From NCBI RefSeq assembly GCF_022539665.2, contig NC_081332.1:5918303-5982302 (forward strand): 64,000 nucleotides of DNA, written 5' to 3'. Below are positions 1 to 10,687 of the stretch, in pieces. The translations under genes were made by a program, and so were the position numbers. This stretch comes from Daphnia carinata. Lineage: Eukaryota > Arthropoda > Branchiopoda > Diplostraca > Daphniidae. Under the pieces are notes generated by a model. That model saw only the letters and a list, made by a program, of their open reading frames with translations, had not been told where the DNA came from and made no database searches. Every line of letters begins with the position of its first letter. The first letter of the stretch is position 1.

Positions 1-265
1 TTCCTGGTCAATTTCCCTATTCATTATAATATCTTAATATTTTATACTTGAGTGATTTCTGTTGCAAACTTTGGCCTATTATTGATCCATACCATTGTCC
101 TAAGTAACAATTGTCTGGGCAAATAGTAAATGAGTTCCGAGTTATTGATTAATTATGCAGTTTAAATCAATATGAACCTGGAGCATTGGCAAACCTTTTT
201 ATGTTCTTATTACAGCGGAATTGACATGACAGTAATTGTACTTGTACTTTAGTCTCATATTTTAG

Positions 266-2536
266 CAGCGAGAACAGTTGCGAGCACACTAAGGACATCC
301 TTGGGACCTAAAGGATTGGACAAACTGATGGTCTCGGCTGATGGTGACATCACAATTACTAATGATGGGGCAACCATTCTGAAAATGATGGATGTGGACC
401 ATCAGATTGCAAAACTCCTTGTACAGCTGTCCCAGTCTCAGGATGATGAAATTGGTGATGGAACTACTGGTGTAGTAGGTAGGTTCAAATTAAATGTTAT
501 GTCAGTGCAAGGAAAAATTCTAGAAGTCTTCTAACCTGAGATTCCTAGCCAGACACCATGCAAAATCAATAGTACTAGACATCTTGAAATATTTTCTGCT
601 TTAGCAGTAAGCCTTGGTGGAAGTACTGACATACAAAATAACTTTTCTATTTTAGTTCTAGCAGGAGCTCTCTTGGAGAAGGCGGAACACTTGCTGGACA
701 AAGGTGTACATCCTATCCGTATTGCTGATGGATTTGAAATGGCTGCACGTTGTGCAATCCAAAGCCTCGAACGAAGTGCAGAGACTTTTCCATTGGACGT
801 GAACAATTTGGAGCCACTTATTCAGACGGCGATGACTACACTTGGTTCTAAAATCATTAATAAATGCCATCGACATATGGCCGAAATCGCGGTTAATGCT
901 GTGTTAGCCGTTGCCGATATGGAAACCCGTGATGTAAACTTTGAATTGATCAAAGTGGAGACCAAAGTCGGTGGTCAACTTGAGGATACCATGTTAGTTA
1001 AAGGTGTCATTGTGGACAAGGATTTCTCTCATCCTCAAATGCCTAAGGTAAGATTCCTGTTCAAGTTGTCTTGCACCTAATAAAACAGGCCATAGTTGAA
1101 ATTGACTTGGGTCTGTATAACAAGCGTGCTATACAATAGTCATCTCGAACCATTGGCCAACTAATACATACGTTTGGTTCACACTGATACAGATGACACA
1201 TTTTTTTATTCTGGTTTCTTTAATTGAATCATTTATTTTTTTTAGGTTTTGAAGAATGTGAAAATTGCCATCCTTACCTGTCCGTTCGAACCCCCAAAAC
1301 CCAAGACCAAGCATAAGTTGGATGTCACCTCGGTTGAAGACTACAAAAATTTGAGAAAGTACGAGCACGAGAAATTCGAAGAAATGGTCAAGCAGGTAAT
1401 TAAAATTTATACCTAAATCAAAAAGCAAACTGGATTTTATCGCTTCTACCGTTGTCTGATAGGTGAAAGACTCTGGGGCTGGTTTAGCTATTTGCCAGTG
1501 GGGTTTCGATGACGAAGCAAACCACATGCTTCTTCAGCGTGAACTCCCTGCCGTCCGTTGGGTTGGAGGACCCGAAATTGAGTTGATTGCGATTGCCACT
1601 GGAGGGCGTATCGTTCCTCGATTCGAAGAACTCACCCCAGACAAGCTTGGCTATGCTGGAATTGTTAAAGAATTATGTTTTGGAACGACAAAGGATCGCA
1701 TGCTGGTCATTGAAGAATGCACCAACTCCAAGGCCGTTACCATTTTTATCCGTGGTGGCAACAAGATGGTAACTCCTATTCATTGCTTCCAACAGGGCAA
1801 GGAAAAATTCTAAGAGTCTTGACCCCTGAGATTCTTAGCCAGACACCATGCAAAATTAAAAGTACAAGACACAATTTTATAGTTTCGTTGCTTGTCAGCG
1901 ATTCGCAGTGGTGGAAGTGCTTACATTTTTATAGTTAATTAGATTTTCTGAAATGCTCTATCTATTTAGATTGTCGAAGAAGCCAAGCGTAGTATTCATG
2001 ATGCTCTCTGCGTTATTCGCAATTTGGTTCGAGACAACCGCATTGTGTACGGAGGTGGAGCTCCCGAAATCTCCTGTGCGATTGCGGTAGCCAAGGAAGC
2101 CGATTCGGTAAGTTTTTGAATCTGCGATTTTTTTTTCTGGCCAAGTCTTACGGTATTATTTTCCCATCAGATCAAAACTCTGGAGCAGTATCCATTCCGC
2201 GCGTTTGCAGATGCATTGGAATCAATTCCCCTTGCCCTGGCCGAAAACTCCGGTCTCAATCCCATCCACACTTTAACGGAAATTAAAGCTCGTCAAGTTG
2301 CAGAAAATAACCCTGCTCTTGGAATCGACTGTCTATGCAAAGGCACAGCCGGTAAGTTGATGCAGTAATTAAAGTAAAGGAGTATCTAGTAAGTAATATT
2401 TCGTCTTGCAGATATGAAAGAGCAACACGTCATTGAAACACTTCATAGCAAGAAACAACAGATTCTTCTTGCCACTCAAGTGGTTAAGATGATACTCAAA
2501 ATCGATGACGTCCGTTCCCCAGACGATGGTTATTGA
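266..2536 (+). CDS. CCT5: T-complex protein 1 subunit epsilon (CCT5), 5' end outside window
   Basis: Subunit epsilon of the cytosolic chaperonin TRiC/CCT, which folds actin, tubulin and other proteins using ATP. Exons read at 266-478, 656-1047, 1246-1395, 1463-1768, 1970-2107, 2171-2351 and 2412-2536; every intron is GT-AG and the joined frame is open for about 500 codons. Visible group II chaperonin signatures are [27 protein letters not shown] and [12 protein letters not shown] (nucleotide-binding and catalytic Asp region), then [54 protein letters not shown] and near the C-terminus [13 protein letters not shown] and [10 protein letters not shown], all as in CCT5 of other animals. About 40 N-terminal residues, including the start, lie upstream of the window. 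Introns 1 and 4 contain related sequence (see findings). Confidence 0.97.
507..632 (+). repeat. Intron-resident repeat, copy 1 (CCT5 intron 1)
   Basis: Most of this 177-nt intron is related to a segment of intron 4 of the same gene (1797-1925). Shared blocks include GCAAGGAAAAATTCTA, CCTGAGATTC, the 20-mer AGCCAGACACCATGCAAAAT, and GGTGGAAGT followed by CTNACAT. The copies differ by substitutions and small indels, so this is an old duplication rather than an assembly artefact. Confidence 0.85.
1797..1925 (+). repeat. Intron-resident repeat, copy 2 (CCT5 intron 4)
   Basis: Second copy of the sequence in intron 1 (507-632), in the same orientation and located inside the 201-nt intron 4. It carries the same order of conserved blocks. 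Confidence 0.85.
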
Positions 2537-2621
2537 GGTTTCCCGGACTTTATCACAAAGTCGATTGCTTGGCATCAATTGTATTAGGTTTTTTTCCTAT
2601 TTTTTACTGTTTGCCTCAATT

Positions 2622-2675
2622 AATAAACGCTCGGCTTGTTTTGTAATTAACTTGTCTACCAGCCTTTGAAATAAA
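2622..2675 (+). terminator. Polyadenylation signals of CCT5
   Basis: Two AATAAA hexamers lie at 2622-2627 and 2670-2675, about 90 and 135 nt after the CCT5 stop codon, in an otherwise AT-rich 3' region. This is the usual position for cleavage and polyadenylation signals; which one is used cannot be told from sequence. Confidence 0.6.
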
Positions 2676-5600
2676 ACTTTCCGATTCTAGCTTCAAACAG
2701 TTTCAGTTACATTCGCCTTAATTCTCGATTTCTTACGAAGCAGTGTCACAGTTGAGTTGACAAAACCGATTAAATTGTATCGTGCGTTCTGCAAGTTTAG
2801 AAACCCAGCAGTTTCATATTCTTAAAGTAGGTTGATGGATCGAAAGCTATTTGCGGTCGCTTATTTGGAAGTAACGGCACGAAATCGACCACGTTTATTT
2901 CCAAATGGGATAGTTTTTGTGAGTTACAGTATGTCATAATGCCATATTGGACATAAGCTAAATTCCAGGTCAGAAACAAAACAGGTTTCAGTTTTCTATT
3001 TCAAACACGATGGCAATTCACTGAATAAAAATATCTTGAAGAAACATCTTATAACAATAAATTCCCCAGTAGCTAAAAATCCCCCGTTCCGCTAAATTCA
3101 TCGGACAATCTTTAATGATATGAAATCCTATTTCTGAAAAAGAAATTTAAAAAAAGGAAGGCTTTGGTATTCAGCTATCAGTGGTGCACACCGCATAGAC
3201 AAACAGGGAGTACATTAGGCGAGAAGGGAGAAAAAAGATTTAGGTTTCTTTGCTAAATCTTATTTCATAACACACAGAGGATGGTAAAAAGACTTAGCAA
3301 TGGACTACTTTTTACGGGCTATCGCGGACCTGATTTTCGACAGCCAATTTTGTATTCTGTATTCCAAGAAAGACAACAGTAACGCAGCTGAGGCTGACGA
3401 CATCATCAAGATGTCTTCTAAAGCCATGACGTTCCGAACGCAAGATTCTCAAACAGCGTCTGGGAAATTCGGTCAAGAAATGGGATCAAATTCGTGCGTT
3501 TGGTTTTCGTCATTTAATAGTCTATATTCTCTTACGGGAAGTTTCTCTGTGCGGTCGTGGGTGGACGTCCATTGCCCTACGCAAAAAAACTCAGAAAACT
3601 CGAACATGTTGTCGACTTGCCCACTGATCCGCTATCTGCCAGCCTTTTGGGCCCAACTATAGCGTGCATGGGAATTTTTACAGCCCCCTAGCACAATTTC
3701 ACGAAACTGTGTTACACGAAGTGAGGCAAATTCCCTTTTTCAACGAAAAAAAGTATAAATACGTATTACTAGGTCAATGCTCTACAGTTGTCTTGCTACC
3801 ACTGAAAGCACTGGTTCTTTCGCTACACTACTCCGTGCTCCCTTAGCCCGACGTCTGCTCTTACCAAGTTTTTCCAAGGATCACTATTAAAATGCACTGG
3901 ACATCTTCACCAAGGCGTTTGTTTGACACAGCTGTTTCGTGCCTGCAAAAGCAATTTTCAAAGGTTGGCAATGGATTACCTGCCCTAAGATGAGCACAGT
4001 GCATTCGATCAAATATTCGCCTTTTCGTTCAATTTGCAGATCAGTCGGAAGAACATTATGAGCCACATGAGAGTTCGTCTAGATAAGCGGTCCTCGTTCT
4101 TTTTCAAACAACAACGTGGTTTTGAGTATCAAAGGAAAGAATGATTATTTTTCATTTTCAAATTTAAGACATGTGTTCAGTACAGTCTAAGCTAAACTTC
4201 TGCTTGATTTGTTTCTTACAGTTTGATTTGACGAGTTGGCGATATCACAGCTGACATACTTCTTCAGAATTTGATTTTCTTTAACCGCCAAATGTTCCAA
4301 GATTCCGTATCATCCCAGGAAAGTTGCAAAAGTGTCAAACAATTGCATCACTGCTTCGTCCTGTGTACAGTGTAGTCTACCGAATAACTTGTCAAAATCC
4401 CTTTTGGAGCACGTCTATTCCAGCACATCATTATACCCACGTATGGCACAGTCAAAAGTTTGGAATGATTCCGTGGAGGATCAAAAGGTTTCCATTTTTC
4501 GTGGAAGTGAGTAAGAGCATCACGACAGGCGGAAGAAACCAAACTAGCAGACGGAAAATATTAAAAGAAAATGTGACAACTTAAGTGTTCTTGTGGGCCC
4601 TTTTTTTCAAAAAAAAAACCAACGAACAAAACAAAAGAAAGTACGTTTATCGAAATATAAATAGCTTTTAATAGACTATTGTCCTAAATTTAAAAAAAAC
4701 CTCCATTTATGGGTGGATGTACTGGTGGAATCAAGCCAATAAGGAAACTACATAGAAATGGTGGAAAAAATTAGATTTAGGCAAAAGTATTCTTTAGTAT
4801 CGCTGCATACCACGACCGTTAACAGCACCTTGTCAGCAATAACAAGACCGCATCACGATCCACTGCAAATTCTAGAAAAAAAAAGATTCCAGTACTCTAG
4901 ATAAAGTGGGTCAAATCTACTCTGTGGCAAAAGACTTCCCTGTGTGAAAAAAATGTGTTCTTTTTTTTTTAATCTTCCTTTTTGCTATTTCTCACAGCTG
5001 CTGACGTTCCCCTTTTTTCATCTCTTGAAGGATATCGTGCAACTTCTTTTTTTCTATGCAGAACATCCCCTTGTCAAATTAAAATGTTATTTTATCTTCG
5101 TTGCCTCAATCATCGCTGGTTTGAGGAATTCGTGGGGAATCCCAGAACTTCTATTTCCCGTGAAAAGTTAATCAAATTGAACGGCTCAAAAAAATATGTC
5201 GAAACCGACAGGTGTATGACGAATTCCTAAAGCTGATAAGAAAGTCCCAAATTCGAGAAAGCTCAGTGTTCGTGCTCAACTGGTAAAATGTGTTGTAAAC
5301 TAATGTTATTTTTGGTGCAAATTTTGCTTCGGAAGAAAAAATTAGATGCCATGTATTTTCGGCTTCTTTCAACAACCTTTTTTATTTTATTAAAGCACTT
5401 TTTAATAAACAACATATTAAAAGTTCGCGAAATCATTTTACATACAATGTTTAGGTACACGTAATTCTATTTAAAACTAAATATTCGCTGGGATAAGACC
5501 TATGTTAACATCAGAGAAACAAAAGCGTCCATTTTCTTCTTCAGTAGACGACGCACAGGAAATGAGAATAAAGCGTTGTTTTAGCATCTTGTAAAGAAGC

Positions 5601-6464
5601 TTAACATATAATAACATTTCGAATTCTTCAGAAGAAAATATGTCTCCCCAAATTACATGTAATGGAGGTCAAATGGAATGAGGCCATTCTAGTCCCACGC
5701 TGGATGGTAGGAGGTGCAATTGATTATTTACCGTATTGCAGCCATGTGCTATTAGGCTGCTGAGTACAGTTACTATTATCTGAAATATCGAGTAAATTTA
5801 TCGTGAGACGTGGTCGCGTTCTTGGTGTGGCAACTATATATCTTATCAAACTGCAGAAGGCGTTTCCTCACTTTGTGTTCGTTCAATAGGAACTAGTTGA
5901 ATAAATTTCTGAAAAATTCTAAATTTACATAAAAGATAGACAGTAGCAAAAGTAGAATTCGATTTTCCTTAAGGGTTATTCCTGAAAGACACATTTTTGT
6001 ATTTCGAAGGCAATGATGACTCCGATTGGGAAACGTGAAATAGATTCATTACCACTGGCAACAGCTTCAATCGTCACTGGCTAGACTCGAGGAGTTAAAA
6101 CTGGTTAAACCACCCAAAAGTCTTCGTATACCATATGTGTTCTCTTGTTTCATCACGAGCTTGTCCCATGTTCATTTAGCCAGAAAACCTTTATGACTGA
6201 TGAGAAGATAGTCCAACCTATTTTGTTTCATACAGCAATGTAAATTAGGTGTTATGTGAATACCAATTTCGTTAACTGAAGTCAGTAATTGTTAATTTTC
6301 TTGCTGGATGTACCGCTAACTAGATGGCGTTGCAAACTGAATTTTTCCACTTGTCAAACAGCGTAAGGTGACGTGGGGATATCAGAAACCGCCAAGTGTT
6401 TTCTTCCGAATTCCGATTTCCAAAACTAAAGATATTACGCCTTTGCCGGCAATCTTGAACTAAA
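2676..6464. other. Intergenic region with no clear gene
   Basis: About 3.8 kb between CCT5 and TMED7. I see no convincing splice-supported gene. The only protein-like stretch is at about 3300-4130, where coding-looking sequence jumps frame several times (separate entry). The last few hundred bases before 6465 should hold the TMED7 promoter and 5' UTR, but no core element stands out. Confidence 0.5.
3300..4130 (+). pseudogene. Possible decayed gene, not recognised
   Basis: A 120-codon open frame at 3300-3662 is followed by 60 codons at 3664-3846. Within it, protein-like reading moves between frames: around 3410-3530 one frame reads ERKILKQRLGNSVKKWDQIR, and around 3540-3690 another reads VVGGRPLPYAKKLRKLEHVV before a stop. 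Such shifting is what a frameshifted relic gives, but chance cannot be excluded. I do not recognise the family. Confidence 0.2.
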
Positions 6465-7241
6465 ATGAACAGCCATCGTAGTGTGAAGTCACTTTTCTTT
6501 TTCTTCCTGTGCATTTCCGTTTCTTTAGCTGTAGAATTGACTTTTGAATTGCCTGATAATGCAAGAGAATGTTTCTACGAAGAGATCGAAGCGGGTACAG
6601 ACTTTACAGTTGAATTTCAGGTACGCTAAAACTGATCTTCGTGAATAGTTCTTTCTAAAACACATCTTTGCTGTGCACAGGTTGTCACTGGTGGCCATTA
6701 TGACATTGATTTTGAATTAATCGCTCCTAACAAAGAAGTATTATACAGAGAAGTCAAGAAACAATATGATTCGTTTTCCAAGAAGGCAGACATTAGAGGT
6801 GTTTATGCAGCATGCTTTTCCAATGAATTTTCAACATTCTCCCACAAATTGGTGTATGTTGATTGGCAAGTCGGAGCAGAAGATCCATTGCCAGGAGTTG
6901 GCGAACACCTGACTGCTATGACACAGGTACACTCAGAATCTATTAATTATAACTCTTATTATCAAATATCAAGTACTATCAAGTTTCAATTTTTTTTTTT
7001 TGTGTAGATGGAATCATCATCTCATTCACTTCATGAGAACTTGAACAAAGTTGTCGATTATCAGACACACCATCGGTTGAGGGAGTCTCAGGGTCGTAAA
7101 CGAGCAGAGGATCTGAATGAAAGAGTCTTTCTCTGGGCAGTTGGAGAGACTTTTGCCATTATTGTTATAGGAATTGGTCAAGTTGTGATTCTTAAGAACT
7201 TTTTTAGTGAGAAGAAACCATCCCAAATGATGTTTAGTTAA
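6465..7241 (+). CDS. TMED7: Transmembrane emp24 domain-containing protein 7 (p24 gamma family)
   Basis: p24-family cargo adaptor cycling between ER and Golgi in COPII and COPI vesicles. Exons 6465-6620, 6681-6926 and 7008-7241 join to 211 codons. The order is: signal peptide (residues 1-24, core [12 protein letters not shown]); GOLD domain beginning [16 protein letters not shown] and with the paired Cys of the family (ECFYEE and ACFSNEF); coiled-coil region with [20 protein letters not shown]; a transmembrane helix around [20 protein letters not shown]; and a short cytosolic tail [13 protein letters not shown], whose FF plus KK arrangement fits coat-binding signals. The match to TMED7 rather than other gamma-p24 proteins rests on the C-terminal FFS(E/D)K pattern and on length. 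The ATG at 6465 is the one that directly precedes the signal peptide. Confidence 0.93.
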
Positions 7242-10200
7242 CTGTATTTATTATTTCGAATAGGAGCCATATATTTTATTGTTTTTTTTTTTGGTTTGTT
7301 TTTTTCCTTTTTTTTTTTTTTATTATTATTCCCAAAACCTGTTTGAATGATTTTCTCTGGAAAATACCTTGACTGAAAGTAACTTTACGAGGAAAATCTA
7401 TAGGAACGAATGCATCCTGATCGGCTCCTATCGTGCTGTTCTTTGACGTAAAGTCTCTTTTCCCCTCCATCAAACACCGCTCTGTTGCAATCCAGTCTGA
7501 TTGTTCTTAGAAACAGCCTCCTAATTTTGATTCATTTATAACTGATCGTCGATTCATGTAAAAGTAAATGATGACCACCGTTTGACTTGAATGAACTGTT
7601 CAGTTAAGAAAATGTCAATACATTTGTTGAAATAGCTCAAGCGAGAATCTTCTGCAAACCATTTGATCATTAAGATCCATAATATTTAAAAATATATTCA
7701 GTCAAAATTTACAGCCATAGTCGCATAAAATCTAAAAATTGCTTCGTCTTATAAAATTCAACAATTTGAAACATTGGAGGGGTGCGCAGACGATACGTAA
7801 AAGATGTTCAAAGGTGCCAATTTCCATCACCAACACTTTTACTCCTTGCGGCGTCTGCGTCAATGGCGGCCAGAACAGTGAGCATGCGTCGACCTCGCTT
7901 TGGACTGTCGTTGTGAGAAAAATGTGATCTAGACATGGGCGAAACACACAGGTTCTCCTCGCGTGCACAGTCAGTGTATGTACATAGATCATCGGTCGAA
8001 AAGCCGATCAGTGGCAGCAGTAGCTATTTAGTGATCCAACAGTAACAGCAGTGATAGTAACATAGGCAGATATCGAACATTTCGGCACTTGATTTCAAGT
8101 GTGTAAGAACAAAAGTGCCGGGTGAAGGGCAATTCAAACGCTTGCATTAGTGTGTAGATCTCTGCAACATAGATACGCCGTAATCAGATTCCTATTCAAG
8201 ATGCTCTGTGTGATCTTGGATAACCCAATCCACCAATCGGTCGGTTCAACTACTGGATGCTGAGCCTGTGTTTCTGGTGATTTCGCCATCAACTGGCTGA
8301 AATGAATTGCTGCCCCTTGTCAGTCAGGTAAGTTGGATACGAGATGAAAAGAAAAACACAAAAGAAGACGCGATTGTGTCTGTATCTCTCAGTCGTACAG
8401 GATTTGTGATTGTAATTGAATTGTCTCTGGAGAATGACAGAGTGGGAGCGGAAGGAAGACGAGTGCATGGAGTATTTTTGCCGAGGTGGTAAGGTGGAGA
8501 AAGCGAAAAGGAGGGTGGGTGGAGGGCTTGTCTTCTATTCCCATATATTGGATAATGGAATGCAACATTGAAGGGGTACTGAAGAAGACTTAAGGTCGCC
8601 TCAGCAGACGAGTCAGTCGGGGGGGGGGGGGAGGAAAGCGATAGAACTACATAGAGAAAATAAAAGAGTCGAATCGGGCAGCGGGCTAGAGGATCTCGAT
8701 GGCGACAGCAAAGTCGCCGAGGTCTTCACAAATCGATAGTCATACACCCTTCCTCCGACCAGGGCGCTCACACACATCTCCGACACACCCAAACCTCCCC
8801 CCTTCTCTAGTTGGTAAGCGCGTAGACACACACACACACATGGAATAACATCCCGTTTGCTGCTGCTTGCCTTCAACTGCCAACTACATTACTGATGTTG
8901 AAGCACTACTCGTTGCACCGTTAAGACCAGTAGCAGTAAGTCAATTTTTTTTTTCAAGACGATTCGGCCTGCACAGATCGATAGTCCACGCGGCAATTAT
9001 TAGTCCATCTTTGATTTTAATATATTTGTATTTTTTTTTAAATTCATCTATTTATTGGGGGTGGGGGGTTTGTATGCAACTTTTAGCGACGCCCGCAATC
9101 AATGTACAAGTCCACATAGGTGTGAATCAATAGCAGTTACTTATCTGGATTAGAATCAACATTCCATGTGTGTGCACCTCAATGCCTTGTGCTGTTAGTT
9201 TTGTCACCATTGCGCCGATGTACTCCAATCCACCTAGACGATCAATCAATTAGGACTTTTTTCTTTTTTTCTTTTCTCTTATCGACAACCTATTTAAACG
9301 AATGTTATGCACCCGCACGAGTGCCTTAGGCCGTATCGTCGAGTACAATACATCGCATTCGGTATTTGTAGATCGACAACAATTCATTTCGCTTGAAATC
9401 GATTGATTTGGTTCTTTCGGGTCAACGACAAAGACTACGTCGATCTTGCATTAAAGACTCTCTTTATAACGTGCCTCATTTTTACAATAGTTTTTGATCC
9501 AGTCGGAACTAGTTTACCGGAAAAATCAGCATAAGTAATCTTGTGTCCTTTTTGTTTGGCGCAAGAAATGGAAAACAAAAAGTTAAGCTGAGTATAGTCG
9601 ACTTGTTTGATTTACAAGTTAGACATTGGTATAGCAACAATACAAGAAAAAAAAAGGGAAAACTAATATCGTAACATCGTAACGCAACGGCCTTCTGGCT
9701 GATCACGTCTAGCGTGAAATTTTCGCTGCCATTTATCGATCGGAAAATGATTCCTTTGCAGTTATTTTCTTTTCTCTTTTCCTCCTTTGTTTCTGTTCCT
9801 CCCATCCTCCCCAACCACCCGGCTTTTCTTTTTTTTTTTTATATTGCTTCTCGACGCTTGCAGGGACGCATACCGTCACACAGAGCTCTCCAATGCCACT
9901 TCTTACGCTGGCAAACGTCAAACGAATCCTTTTAAAAAAAAAGACCTGGCTCGCCCTCCTCGGCCCTAAGGTGTGCACACGAGCGATAGAGTAAACTTTG
10001 ACATTTCAATCGTCAATTGTAACTAGAAATATTTGAGAGACAGGATATCTTTCAATGCCTTACGTTTGATACTCTTCATCTATGTCGTTCAGCAATTGCT
10101 ACTGTGCATCGTTATATCTCACAAATTGGAGTCTATAAAACATGGAAGCTATTAGTAGGCTTCTAAAGTATTATCACCTCTTCTTCGTGATTACATGCAT

Positions 10201-10687
10201 ATCATTTAAAGAAAACAAAATTTTGCAGGTAAATGGTGGAATGAAAAGGTACGAAAGTGCAGCAGCATCGCTCGTTACGGTACAGAGTAAGTGGCGTCTT
10301 ATAGGGTTATTGGATGACGCCAAAGAGTCCTGTCATGTACACGGATGCATGTGTAAATATATACCGAAATGAAAAAAGAAGAGAAAGAGAGAGAGAGAAA
10401 AGTTAATCCCTGAGCCGACTTATTTTTCAATATGTGTAACGTACACACTGTACCTTGTCTCCTATGACGTAGGTAGTGACGGAGGTGCTGACCGACGGAA
10501 GGGATTTCGGCTGATTGTACGTGCGCCAGCGCCTGTACAGACGTGAACGTACTGGAAAGCCCCGGCTAGGCCAGTCGAGTGAAAGCTACGAGCGGGTAAA
10601 GTTCCCAGTTAACGGTCGGACGGATTCGACGACGACGGGGGGAGGAAGGCGAACAAAATCACACCGGAGGGCGCATCACGGTGGTGA
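7242..10687. other. Region between TMED7 and the myosin coding exons; probable myosin 5' UTR and promoter
   Basis: No convincing coding exon was found. At 8329-8335 the sequence CAG|GTAAGT forms a strong donor, closing a likely first exon that would start somewhere near 8000 and includes ATGAATTGCTGCCCC at 8303; its phase does not obviously match the open frame at 10688, so it may be a non-coding or alternative first exon. Simple tracts include G(11) near 8620, a CA repeat near 8826-8840 and several poly-T runs. Confidence 0.4.
8000..8330 (+). other. Candidate 5' UTR exon of the myosin gene
   Basis: GC-balanced stretch with CAG-type repeats ending in a near-consensus donor (CAG|GTAAGT at 8331). 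It lies 2.3 kb upstream of the first recognised myosin coding sequence on the same strand. There is no direct evidence of transcription. The short ATG frame at 8303 would give MNCCPLSV before the donor. Confidence 0.3.
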
